A DNA stretch of 48,053 nucleotides from Oscillospiraceae bacterium (GTDB taxonomy: Bacteria; Bacillota; Clostridia; Oscillospirales; Oscillospiraceae). The notes under the pieces are model-generated. The model had not been told where the DNA came from and did no database searches. It was given only the letters and a program-made list of their open reading frames with translations. A program made the translations under genes and the position numbers. The stretch covers positions 1 through 48,053 of the forward strand of contig JAISXU010000040.1 in NCBI GenBank assembly GCA_031270395.1, in the 5' to 3' direction. This document shows, piece after piece, positions 18,801 through 25,588 of this stretch (positions are counted from its first letter, which is position 1; each line of letters starts with the position of its first letter).

Positions 18801-19777
18801 GCGCTACGACGCTCGGCATACCGTGCCTGACGTCCCTGGACACGGCGGACGCGCTTGCGGAAAGCCTGCTCTCGGGGTATAATGAGAACAACACGGAGCT
18901 TGTGGATATTAACGCGATGAGGAGCGAGCGGATGAAGCTGGAATTTACAAAGATGCACGGCGCGGGCAACGACTACATCTATATAAACGCGTGGGACAGG
19001 GATATAAACTGCCCGGAGAGTCTTTCCGTCATACTCTCCGACAGGCACTACGGCATAGGCGGCGACGGCGTCGTGCTCATAATGCGGAGCGAAACGCCGG
19101 ACGCGGACGCGCGTATGCGAATGTTCAATATGGACGGCAGCGAGGGCGCGATGTGCGGCAACGCCATCCGCTGCGTGGCGAAATACCTCTACGACGGCGG
19201 CATGGTGAAAAAAGAGGCCATGAGGATCGAGACGATGAGCGGCGTGAAGGACGTCACGGTCTACACGCAAAACGGACTTGTCTCCTCCGCGCGCGTCAAT
19301 ATGGGCAAGGCCATCCTCTCCCCCGAGCAGATACCCGTCAGGCTCCCGGGCGAGGACGTCATATCGCGCCCCGTGGATATAGCGGGCGGCAAATACGAGA
19401 TAACGTGCGTGTCTGTGGGCAATCCCCACGCCGTCGTGTTCGTCGGGGAACCCGACGCGCTGGAGCTGTCAAGGATAGGCCCGCTGTTTGAAACGGACGA
19501 GATTTTCCCCGACAGGGTGAATACGGAATTTGTCAAGGTCGTCGATAAGAACACGCTGAAAATGCGCGTCTGGGAGCGCGGGAGCGGGGAGACGCTCGCC
19601 TGCGGCACGGGCATGTGCGCCGCCGCCGTCGCCGCCGCGCTGAACGGGCATTGCGGCAAGGGCGAGGACATCAAGGTCATGTCGCCCGGCGGCGAGCTCA
19701 TAATCAACTACACGGACGAGCGCGTGTACATGACGGGCAACTGCGTCAAGGTCTTCGACGGGGTGATCGAGGTATAG
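15830..19777 (+). CDS. carB-dapF: CarB-DapF fusion: carbamoyl-phosphate synthase large chain joined in frame to diaminopimelate epimerase
   Basis: A single 1315-codon frame is open with no stop between two complete enzymes. Residues 1 to about 1030 are CarB: the first ATP-grasp half begins at VIGSGPIVIGQAAEFDYAG, the second at LGSGPIRIGQGIEFDYA, and an MGS-like allosteric domain ends near SLDTADALAE. Residues 1035-1315 are a full DapF starting MKLEFTKMHGAGNDY, with active-site Cys residues in MCGNAIRC and ACGTGMCAA. CarB makes carbamoyl phosphate; DapF interconverts LL- and meso-diaminopimelate for lysine and peptidoglycan. AGGAG at 18920-18924 lies 7 nt before the in-frame ATG at 18932, so DapF could also be made separately. 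I see no biochemical link between the two reactions. A lost stop, or a sequencing indel near 18911-18935, is the main alternative. Confidence 0.92.
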   Translation: MPLDKSIKKVLVIGSGPIVIGQAAEFDYAGTQACRVLREDGIEIVLVNSNPATIMTDGAMADKIYLEPLTPATVRRIIEKERPDSILSGLGGQTGLTLCMLLAREGVLDKYGVRLLGSSPETIDKGEDRQIFKDTMIAIDQPVIPSAVATETADAVKIAEMLGYPVIVRPSFTLGGAGGGIASNEKELRGIVSNGLKLSPKHEALIEKSVAGWKEIEFEVMRDRLGNVIAVCSMENFDPVGIHTGDSIVIAPAVTLADREYQMLRSAALDIITALGVEGGCNVQFALNPDSFEYMVIEVNPRVSRSSALASKATGYPIAKVATKIAIGYTLDEIPNAVTGKTFAAFEPTLDYVAVKLPKWPFDKFVYAKRGLGTQMKATGEVMSIADTFETALLKAVRGAELGLGSLELPQLKSLDDARLRELISAATDERLFAVYEALGRGADVDEMFELTKIDRWFLHKLKNIRDNPVIARRPVFKMVDTCGGEFAAETPYFYSIPDGDEDEAAELVGKSRKPRVIVLGSGPIRIGQGIEFDYACVHCVWTLKAMGCEVIIINNNPETVSTDFDTGDRLYFEPLTIDDVMRVVETEKPVGVIVAFGGGTAIKLAPALAARGVTILGSSADTIDACEDRGRFDALLEELGLRRPAGQSVMTEAQALEAAGELGYPVLLRPSYVLGGQNMIIAWNEDDVREYMGIILRQKQESPVLIDKYLSGREIEVDAICDGTDVLIPGIMEHIERTGIHSGDSIAVYPNININDALAARIFEETCGICLKIKALGLINLQYIVMPDSEIFVIEVNPRASRTVPYLSKVTGINMCELATKASMGVTLREMGYSPGIYKIPPYTCVKVPVFSFEKLTDVDTQLGPEMKSTGEVLGIGKNLKEALYKGLVAAGYSMQKRGGVLITVRAQDKPEIAAIAKKFAQLGFELYATEGTAAELRRAGLSAETVKKIRESPENNTMSVIESGKLSYIVSTSEKGRDPASDDVKIRRRATTLGIPCLTSLDTADALAESLLSGYNENNTELVDINAMRSERMKLEFTKMHGAGNDYIYINAWDRDINCPESLSVILSDRHYGIGGDGVVLIMRSETPDADARMRMFNMDGSEGAMCGNAIRCVAKYLYDGGMVKKEAMRIETMSGVKDVTVYTQNGLVSSARVNMGKAILSPEQIPVRLPGEDVISRPVDIAGGKYEITCVSVGNPHAVVFVGEPDALELSRIGPLFETDEIFPDRVNTEFVKVVDKNTLKMRVWERGSGETLACGTGMCAAAVAAALNGHCGKGEDIKVMSPGGELIINYTDERVYMTGNCVKVFDGVIEV
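18920..18934 (+). promoter_or_regulatory. internal ribosome-binding site and ATG for DapF
   Basis: AGGAG (18920-18924) is followed after 7 nt by ATG (18932-18934), at the exact family start of DapF. It would allow independent translation of dapF within the fused frame. Confidence 0.6.
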
Positions 19778-19882
19778 ACCTGCTGTAAAATCGAGGAATT
19801 CCACGCGAGGGGCAAGCATAACGCGGTATGCCGGTAACATACGGGGCCAACACCGCGCGCAAGGGAATTGGAGGGCGAGGGA

Positions 19883-20452
19883 ATGAAAAGGTTGCTGGCG
19901 ATTATGGCGGCGTCTGTATATCTCGTGCCTTTATCTATCGCGGCGGCGGTTTACGTGCTGCGGAAAAACGAAGCGCGCGCCATATTTGCGGGCAACTTGG
20001 AGCAGGGCTGGCCGCTTATCATTCCGTTCGCGTTTGCGGCTTTTAGCGGTGCGTTGGCGGTGGCGAATATAATCGCGGCCGCGCGCGGGAGATTTGTTTC
20101 GCTCAGCGCCGCAATGGTCGCAAAATTGTGCTTGGCGCCATTTTATATCATAAACTTCTGCGTATGGGCGCTGGGGTTGGTTGTGTTTCACACCGCGCTC
20201 ATAGTATTGCCCTTGCTGCCGTTTCTTGTCATGTATGCCTATTTGACAGTGCTGGGGACGTCCGCACATGTTATCTCCAACCTTCGCCCGCTGCGGCGCA
20301 GGGGCATCATCACCACCGGGGAGTTTGCGCTCCATTTTGTCTTACAAGTCGTGTTTGTGCTCGACGTACTCGACAGCATATATCTGAACGTCGTTTGCAA
20401 GCGCCGCGCTGAAACGATGGCGGTGCAGGAGAACCCGCGGGAGGGTGTATGA
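19883..20452 (+). CDS. hypothetical multi-pass membrane protein
   Basis: The 189-residue protein starts at ATG 19883, with GGAGGG 7 nt upstream. About five hydrophobic segments are visible: LLAIMAASVYLVPLSIAAAV near the N-terminus, IIPFAFAAFSGALAVANIIA, APFYIINFCVWALGLVVF, TALIVLPLLPFLVMYAYL, and a last one near FVLQVVFVLDVLDS. The tail is charged. I recognise no family or catalytic motif. It follows the carB-dapF frame by about 105 nt and could be on the same transcript. Confidence 0.75.
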   Translation: MKRLLAIMAASVYLVPLSIAAAVYVLRKNEARAIFAGNLEQGWPLIIPFAFAAFSGALAVANIIAAARGRFVSLSAAMVAKLCLAPFYIINFCVWALGLVVFHTALIVLPLLPFLVMYAYLTVLGTSAHVISNLRPLRRRGIITTGEFALHFVLQVVFVLDVLDSIYLNVVCKRRAETMAVQENPREGV

Positions 20453-20560
20453 AAGAGGTGTCCGTCTGTCGACCGAATGGCAGGAGAATTGTCACTCCCG
20501 CCCGTCACCGTATCGGCGTTTGAAAGCACCTAAACCGGGAGCGCGGGAAGGGGTTATCTG

Positions 20561-20812
20561 TTATCTGTTATCTGTTGACTGTTCGTCCGGCTTCGTCTCA
20601 TTTTGCTTCCCCCGCTGAGACTTGAGCCGATCGATTATAAAAATTGAAACATTAGACGCTGCCACAAGCGTAAAACAGATAGCGGTGACAAGTGTAATCA
20701 ACTTGCCGTTTCGCGAGTAGACGATCCAAAAGCAAATAGCCGCGATAATGCTGAGAACGGGCGCCATAACGCGCCAAGTTATGGTCTTGAAGCGTGAACT
20801 GTTGCTTTCCAT
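20561..20812 (-). CDS. small two-helix membrane protein
   Basis: The start at ATG 20812 (minus strand) is chosen because GGGAGG lies 7 nt upstream, giving 83 residues. Two hydrophobic helices (MAPVLSIIAAICFWIVYS and ITLVTAICFTLVAASNVSIF) are followed by a charged tail. The last codons run into a short tandem TTATCTG repeat at about 20550-20575, which supplies the terminal residues. No function can be assigned. Confidence 0.6.
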   Translation of the reverse strand: MESNSSRFKTITWRVMAPVLSIIAAICFWIVYSRNGKLITLVTAICFTLVAASNVSIFIIDRLKSQRGKQNETKPDEQSTDNR

Positions 20813-20864
20813 AAGTGTACCTCCCGTGTCATGGTTTAGAACGCCCCTTTGAAATTCTCCTGCA

Positions 20865-20894
20865 ATCATACACCGGCAGAGCGCGGTTTGTCAA
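20865..20894 (-). promoter_or_regulatory. promoter for the small membrane protein gene
   Basis: On the minus strand TTGACA (20889-20894) and TATGAT (20865-20870) are separated by 18 bp, about 50 bp before the ATG at 20812. It supports the reality of this short gene. Confidence 0.65.
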
Positions 20895-20985
20895 CCGCAC
20901 ACGCGCGCGGTTCTCCCATCCCACCCGTGCGGTTGTCGCCGCCCACATGCCCGGCAGGACCCTCTTTCTGGTCATGCCTCCGGCG

Positions 20986-21066
20986 GGTGACTTTTCGCCC
21001 CGCCGAAAAGTCACCAAAAGGCGGCTAAAGGGGGTTACGGGGACAGTCGTCCCCTCCCCCCTTTAG
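20986..21066. repeat. double palindrome in a gene-free stretch
   Basis: The first hairpin has 12-bp perfect arms, GGTGACTTTTCG (20986-20997) and CGAAAAGTCACC (21004-21015). The second has nested arms: CTAAAGGGGG (21025-21034) with CCCCCTTTAG (21057-21066), and inside it GGGGAC (21039-21044) with GTCCCC (21049-21054). The 456-nt stretch 20813-21268 holds no gene, only the divergent promoters and these palindromes. They may be a REP-like element or back-to-back transcription stops. Confidence 0.75.
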
Positions 21067-21196
21067 AATCCCCCCACACCCCACACGGGGGCACAATTTT
21101 TTACCGATTAAATCAAAAATCCGGCTGTCAAAAAATTATTTCACACATCATTGACACCCGAATAAAAAAATATTTTAGATTTTTCCAAATAATATA

Positions 21197-21230
21197 TTGA
21201 CAACCACAATATTATATGATATATAATATT
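21197..21230 (+). promoter_or_regulatory. padR promoter with palindromic operator
   Basis: TTGACA (21197-21202) precedes TATAAT (21222-21227) with a long 19-bp spacer. A perfect dyad covers spacer and -10: AATATTATAT (21208-21217) and ATATAATATT (21221-21230) around GAT. PadR repressors usually bind AT-rich dyads in their own promoters, so autoregulation by the next gene is likely. Confidence 0.7.
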
Positions 21231-21268
21231 ATATGCACCGAATATGGCAAAAAGGGGGGAGACGGCAC

Positions 21269-21586
21269 ATGACTATCAACGCAACCGGCGCGCTGCTCGA
21301 TCTGTGTGTGCTTGCGGTCGTATCGCGCGGGGACGCATACGGCTACGCGCTCACGCAGGGCGTAAAGCGGACGCTCGACGTGTCGGAATCGACGATGTAT
21401 CCCGTAATGCGGCGATTGCAGACACAGCAATGTCTCGAGACGTACGACACGCCGCACGAGGGGCGCAACAGGCGGTATTACCGCCTGACGGAGACGGGAC
21501 GGAGGATGCTCGGGGAGCTCAGGGAGGACTGGGGAGAATTCAAAAGACGGGTGGACGACGTACTGGACGGAGGTGACGCGGCATGA
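21269..21586 (+). CDS. PadR-family transcriptional regulator
   Basis: The start at ATG 21269 follows a GGGGGGAG ribosome site and gives 105 residues. The winged-helix core is clear: LLDLCVLAVVSRGDAYGYAL, SESTMYPVMRRLQTQQ and RYYRLTETGRRML. A short C-terminal helix should mediate dimer formation. PadR proteins are usually ligand- or stress-responsive repressors. It overlaps the following DUF1700 gene by 4 nt. This trio (PadR, DUF1700, DUF4097) is a common Firmicutes arrangement tied to envelope stress. Confidence 0.93.
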   Translation: MTINATGALLDLCVLAVVSRGDAYGYALTQGVKRTLDVSESTMYPVMRRLQTQQCLETYDTPHEGRNRRYYRLTETGRRMLGELREDWGEFKRRVDDVLDGGDAA

Positions 21587-22287
21587 CAAGACAGGAATAT
21601 CTGGATAAGCTCAGACGGCTTTTGCGGGCGCTGCCGCCGGACGAGATTGACGCCGCCGTGAGCTTCTACGAGGAATATCTCGACGACGCCGAGGACGAGG
21701 CGGAGGCCCTTGCCGCGCTGGGACACCCGCGCGAGGCGGCAGGACGCATCGCGGCGGAGATCGTCGCGGGCGCGGGCCCCGAGCCCGGAGCGGAAGCCGT
21801 CGCCGTCGCGGGTACGGACGCGGAGACGCCCGGGGACGGGGAAGCCGAGGCGGGGACGCCCGGCGGCCAGGCGGACGACGCGGACGCGGGGACGGCTAAA
21901 AAGCGGGGATTCGCGCGCACAGTGTCTATGGTGATTCTGGCGGTTTTCGCGCTGCCCGTCGGACTGCCCGTAGCTGCGGCAATCGCCGCGGCGGCGTTGG
22001 CGGTGATCGTATCCATACTGGCGGTGATTGCCGCGGCGGGGGCGGCGGCCGCCGCGATGATGCCGGGCGGACTCGTGTGCGTCATACTCGGCGCCGCCGC
22101 GATGACGCAAAATTTCGCGCTCGGGCTGGCCGCGCTCGGTACGGGGCTTGCCGGCATAGGCGTCGGCTGGCTGCTGCTGCGCGCCATAGTCTGGCTGTGG
22201 AAGAAAAGCGTACGCGCCATTTCAAGGTTTATCGGGAAAACCGTACTCCGGAGAACGGAAAGAGGACGGAACAGGGAGCAGTCATAA
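21583..22287 (+). CDS. DUF1700-family membrane protein
   Basis: The 234-residue protein begins with the family hallmark TRQEYLDKLRRLLRALPPDE and FYEEYLDDAEDE (about 1-45). A low-complexity acidic and Gly/Ala-rich linker (about 60-105) follows. A long hydrophobic part (about 110-205) can form three to four membrane helices. A basic tail ends the protein. DUF1700 proteins are predicted to act with neighbouring PadR and DUF4097 proteins. Molecular function is not known. Confidence 0.88.
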   Translation: MTRQEYLDKLRRLLRALPPDEIDAAVSFYEEYLDDAEDEAEALAALGHPREAAGRIAAEIVAGAGPEPGAEAVAVAGTDAETPGDGEAEAGTPGGQADDADAGTAKKRGFARTVSMVILAVFALPVGLPVAAAIAAAALAVIVSILAVIAAAGAAAAAMMPGGLVCVILGAAAMTQNFALGLAALGTGLAGIGVGWLLLRAIVWLWKKSVRAISRFIGKTVLRRTERGRNREQS

Positions 22288-22317
22288 CGCCGCGTCGCGG
22301 TGAAAGGAAGGATCGCA

Positions 22318-23301
22318 ATGAAAATAACGGTGAAAAAAATCACGATAGTGGCGGCGATACTTGCCGTCATAGGCGGGGTGCTGTTTCTCGCGGCGTGGGG
22401 CATGGGCGCCGACGGCTATATCTCGTGGGGGCGGGGAGGTCTGCGCGTCGGCGGTACGGGGACGCCGGAGACGCTGTCGCGGCGCGATATCGAGGGCGTG
22501 CGCTCCGTCAGGGTAGACGCCGTGGGAGCGGACGTCGAGTTTTTTCCGGCGCGCGATTTCGGCTTCGAGATATTCACATACGACGGCGAGCCGGAGTGGA
22601 GCCTGAGCGGAGGCGTATTGACCGTGCGCGAGTTCGCGTCCGGTTTCAGGCTATTCAACTTCGCTTTTACGGCGCTGCGGGGCGGCGGCTATACAGCGTA
22701 TATAAAGCTCTACTACCCGGAGGATGCCCCGCTTGACGAGCTTTCCGTCAGCAGCGTGTCGGGCGACGTCGTATTTCCCGGCGCGGACGGCGCGGTGCGT
22801 TCCGCCGCCTTTGAGACCACGAGCGGCGGGATAAGCGTCGAATCGCTTGCAACCGGTACGCTGACTCTGAAAACCGTGTCTGGGAATATCAGGACGCGCG
22901 GCGTCACGTCCGACAAGGCGCGTCTCGAGACGTCCTCGGGCGACTCCGAGCTCGAGCTTTTCTCCGGCGGACTCGAGGGCAAGACGGTGTCCGGGAATAT
23001 CGACGTCTCGGCTGTGAGCTTGTACGGGAGGCTCGATTCGACCTCCGGCGACGTGACCGTGTCGGCGGAGGAAGCGGATCTGGAGATCGCCACGGTATCC
23101 GGAGGAGTCGTATTCACGTCGCCGGCGCGCGAGGAGGACATCTCATACGATGTGGAGACGGTCTCGGGCAATATAACGGTGAACGGCCGCGGACTCGGGA
23201 AATACGCGCAATCGCCGCGCGGCGGTCGTTTTGGCATCGACGTCAATACTGTCTCGGGCGACGTGAAGATAACATTCGCAATCAGTCCCAACCCCTCGTA
23301 A
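22318..23301 (+). CDS. DUF4097-family repeat protein, putative adhesin-like
   Basis: The start at ATG 22318 has AAGGAAGG about 6 nt upstream; 327 residues. An N-terminal membrane helix (about 8-28) is followed by repeated beta strands with the motif TVSGNI or TSSGD, for example LKTVSGNIRTRGV, LETSSGDSELEL, GKTVSGNIDVS and DVETVSGNITVNG. These repeats match DUF4097 and suggest a right-handed beta-helix outside the membrane. The stop codon lies inside a palindromic repeat (23289-23335) that also occurs near 30853. Confidence 0.9.
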   Translation: MKITVKKITIVAAILAVIGGVLFLAAWGMGADGYISWGRGGLRVGGTGTPETLSRRDIEGVRSVRVDAVGADVEFFPARDFGFEIFTYDGEPEWSLSGGVLTVREFASGFRLFNFAFTALRGGGYTAYIKLYYPEDAPLDELSVSSVSGDVVFPGADGAVRSAAFETTSGGISVESLATGTLTLKTVSGNIRTRGVTSDKARLETSSGDSELELFSGGLEGKTVSGNIDVSAVSLYGRLDSTSGDVTVSAEEADLEIATVSGGVVFTSPAREEDISYDVETVSGNITVNGRGLGKYAQSPRGGRFGIDVNTVSGDVKITFAISPNPS

Positions 23302-23335
23302 CTCGTTTGTTACGCCACAGTCGTGACAAACGAAT
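23289..23335 (+). repeat. 46-bp palindromic repeat, left copy
   Basis: This element, CGTAACTCGTTTGTTACG followed by CGTGACAAACGAAT, is an imperfect hairpin. A copy in opposite orientation is at 30853-30898, with about 42 of 46 positions the same. It overlaps the stop of the DUF4097 gene and may act as its transcription stop. Confidence 0.85.
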
Positions 23336-23346
23336 AATAAATTTTC

Positions 23347-23376
23347 TTGACAATATTCGCCCGGACGTGTTACTAT
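23347..23376 (+). promoter_or_regulatory. promoter of the cobalamin-riboswitch operon
   Basis: TTGACA (23347-23352) and TACTAT (23371-23376) are separated by 18 bp. Transcription would start near 23383, just before the riboswitch. Confidence 0.75.
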
Positions 23377-23439
23377 TGTCATGGCGTCAGACGGCGGCGG
23401 TGTTCGCGGCACGCGGATACAGCGCTCGCGTCCGTCTGA

Positions 23440-23775
23440 TGTCGAGCGATACTTTAACTGTTCCTGTTGTGGCCCGCGGCTTACGCGCTTTGCGATGCCG
23501 CGAGGATTGAGGGAATCGGGTGAGAATCCCGAGCATGGGTGTCATCGCGGCGTGCGCCGCGATGCCCGTAGCCGTGAGCGTATGGGGATGTGGGTCGCGG
23601 CGAAAGCCTGCCATTGGGAAACCGAGAAGGCTGATCCACAGACGAAGAGACTGCGGCTGTGATCCGGAGAGCCTGAGCCGAGACGAGCTCCGCGCCCTCC
23701 CGTGTCACGGCGTTCCGATCAAGGCGGACGTCTCTGAATTGCGCGCAGCCGGAAGACCTATTGCGGGGGCGAAAT
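23440..23775 (+). promoter_or_regulatory. cobalamin (B12) riboswitch
   Basis: The aptamer signature is present in order. GGGAATCGGGTGAGAATCCC followed by GAGC (23511-23534) is the P3 and B12-box region. GCCCGTAGCCGTGAGC (23564-23579) follows. Next come AGCCTGCCATTGGG (23605-23618) and GAGAAGGC. The 3' conserved GCAGCCGGAAGACC (23745-23758) closes the core. Between them are peripheral stems such as ATCCACAG with CTGTGAT and GAGACG with CGTCTC. The spacing resembles the E. coli btuB leader type. Exact ends are estimates. It precedes a terminator at 23821 and an ECF operon, which suggests control of cobalamin uptake by transcription attenuation. Confidence 0.9.
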
Positions 23776-23820
23776 AACAGACGGCTCACCGTTTTGAGTT
23801 TCGTTATCAGGCAGAATCCG

Positions 23821-23863
23821 AGGGCGCGGCGAACAGTATTCACGATGTTCGCCGCGCCCTTTT
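23821..23863 (+). terminator. intrinsic terminator, riboswitch expression platform
   Basis: Perfect 14-bp arms AGGGCGCGGCGAAC (23821-23834) and GTTCGCCGCGCCCT (23847-23860) are followed by TTTT. It sits between riboswitch and first start codon (23908), so ligand-dependent premature termination is the likely mechanism. I could not draw the matching antiterminator by eye with certainty. Confidence 0.85.
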
Positions 23864-23907
23864 CGCGTCGGCGGATTTCGCAGAAAACATGACGGGGGAG
23901 CTAAGTT

Positions 23908-25578
23908 ATGAGGAATATAATCAGGAGAGCTATGGCGGCCGCGCTATGTCTTGCCGCACTTTCCCTGCCGCGCGTTCCGGCGCGCGCGGCCGCGGACACG
24001 TCGCTCGACGCGGTAATACGCGACACGGCGGAATACGTCTATAAAACCGTAAAGCTGCCGCAGGTCGACTCGGTCGGCGGCGAGTGGGCCGTCATGGAGC
24101 TCGCCCGCAGCGGCTATGACGTGCCGGACTCATATTATCAAAACTACTACGCCACCGTGGAGGAGTACGTCGAAGCGTGCGGCGGGGTGCTGCACACGAA
24201 GAAGTACACGGAGTATTCGCGCGTCATACTCGCGCTCACCGCTATCGGGAGAGACCCGTCGAACGTCGCCGGATACAATCTGCTGACGCCGCTCGGCGAC
24301 TACGATAGGACGATATGGCAGGGACTCAACGGCCCGATCTGGGCGCTGATAGCGCTCGACACGGGCAATTATGAGATACCGCACAACCCGGACGCGGCGA
24401 CACAGGCGACACGCGACATGTATATCGATCGCATCCTGGAGTGCCAGCTTCCCGACGGGGGATTCTCTCTGTTCGGAGGCACGTCGGCGGCACCCGCAGG
24501 CGCCGCTTCCGATCCCGATATAACGGGCATGGCGCTTCAGGCGCTCGCCAAATATCAGCACAGGGCAGACGTCAAACGCGTGACGGAGGAGGCGCTCGCC
24601 GCGATGTCCGAAAGGCAGGACGACAAGGGCGGGTATTCGAGCTGGTCTACGTCAAACTCGGAGAGCGTCGTCCAGATAATAGTGGCGCTGTGCGAGCTCG
24701 GAATACCGCTCGACGACCCGCGCTTTGTCAAAAACAGCTATACGCTTCTTGACAATCTCATGACGTTCTATCTGCCCGGAGGCGGCTTCCTGCACACGGT
24801 TTCGGGCAGCGGCAACGCTCAAATGTCTACCGAACAGGCGCTGTACGCGCTCATAGCCGTACAGCGGGCGCGCGACGGTATGCCGTCGCTTTACCGCATG
24901 ACCGACGCGCTGAATATCCCCGGAGGCGCGGCGGCAGCCGGCCCCGGCCGGGGAACGGGTATTCCCGGCAAGCACGCGGATGTGAGGCAGCTTCCGATAA
25001 CCGCCCCCGGCAGGACGTTTGACGACGTCTACGAACACAAAAGCGTCACGGCGATAAACGCCCTCGCGGCGCGCGGCATAATCAACGGAAAGAGCGGCGA
25101 CGGCTTGAGATTTGAACCGGACGCGACGATGACGCGCGCGGAGCTCGCCAAGATAGTGACGTACGGGCTGGGACTCCCCGAGAAGACGACGTCCGTTTTC
25201 ACAGATGTCCCCGCCTCGCAGTGGTACGCAAAATCCGTCGCCTCCGCGTATTACTATGAAATCGTAAACGGTATGTCGGAAACGACGTTTGATCCCGACG
25301 GAACTATTACGCGCCAGCAGGCGGCGGTTATGATGGCGCGCGCCGCAAAGCTGTGCGGCATTGACACCGATATGGCGCCCGGAGAGACGCGGGGCGTGCT
25401 CTCGCAATTTGACGACTACGTAACATCCGCCGACTGGGCGCGCGACGCGCTCGCGTTTTGTTACCGCGACGGGATTTTGCCGCCGGACGATATGAATATT
25501 CGCCCGCTCGACAATATCCTGCGCTCCGAGGTCGCGCAGATGCTGTTTGAGCTGCTCGGCGCCGCGAATCTTCTGTAG
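23908..25578 (+). CDS. secreted alpha/alpha-toroid (transcobalamin/prenyltransferase-like) protein with three SLH domains
   Basis: The 556-residue protein starts at ATG 23908 with GGGGGAG upstream. A signal peptide ends near residue 27 (ARA-AA). Residues about 30-335 form helical repeats with Gly-rich turns typical of squalene-cyclase/prenyltransferase toroids: QLPDGGFSLFGG, DDKGGYSSWSTS and LPGGGFLHTVSG. The same fold makes the alpha-domain of animal intrinsic factor and transcobalamin. A Gly/Ala/Pro linker leads to three SLH motifs (about 370-412, 430-475, 498-545; FDDVYEHKSVTAINAL, FTDVPASQWYAKSVASA, FDDYVTSADWARDALAF), which bind secondary cell-wall polymers. Being first in a cobalamin-riboswitch operon, it is probably a wall-anchored corrinoid-binding protein. 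No catalytic DxDD motif is seen, which argues against cyclase activity. Confidence 0.85.
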   Translation: MRNIIRRAMAAALCLAALSLPRVPARAAADTSLDAVIRDTAEYVYKTVKLPQVDSVGGEWAVMELARSGYDVPDSYYQNYYATVEEYVEACGGVLHTKKYTEYSRVILALTAIGRDPSNVAGYNLLTPLGDYDRTIWQGLNGPIWALIALDTGNYEIPHNPDAATQATRDMYIDRILECQLPDGGFSLFGGTSAAPAGAASDPDITGMALQALAKYQHRADVKRVTEEALAAMSERQDDKGGYSSWSTSNSESVVQIIVALCELGIPLDDPRFVKNSYTLLDNLMTFYLPGGGFLHTVSGSGNAQMSTEQALYALIAVQRARDGMPSLYRMTDALNIPGGAAAAGPGRGTGIPGKHADVRQLPITAPGRTFDDVYEHKSVTAINALAARGIINGKSGDGLRFEPDATMTRAELAKIVTYGLGLPEKTTSVFTDVPASQWYAKSVASAYYYEIVNGMSETTFDPDGTITRQQAAVMMARAAKLCGIDTDMAPGETRGVLSQFDDYVTSADWARDALAFCYRDGILPPDDMNIRPLDNILRSEVAQMLFELLGAANLL

Positions 25579-25588
25579 GAGGCGACGA

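Noticed and set aside
23908-25578. Squalene-hopene cyclase or prenyltransferase enzyme
   Set aside because: The toroid repeats are present, but the catalytic DxDD motif is not. The protein is secreted and wall-anchored, and the operon is B12-regulated. A binding role fits better.
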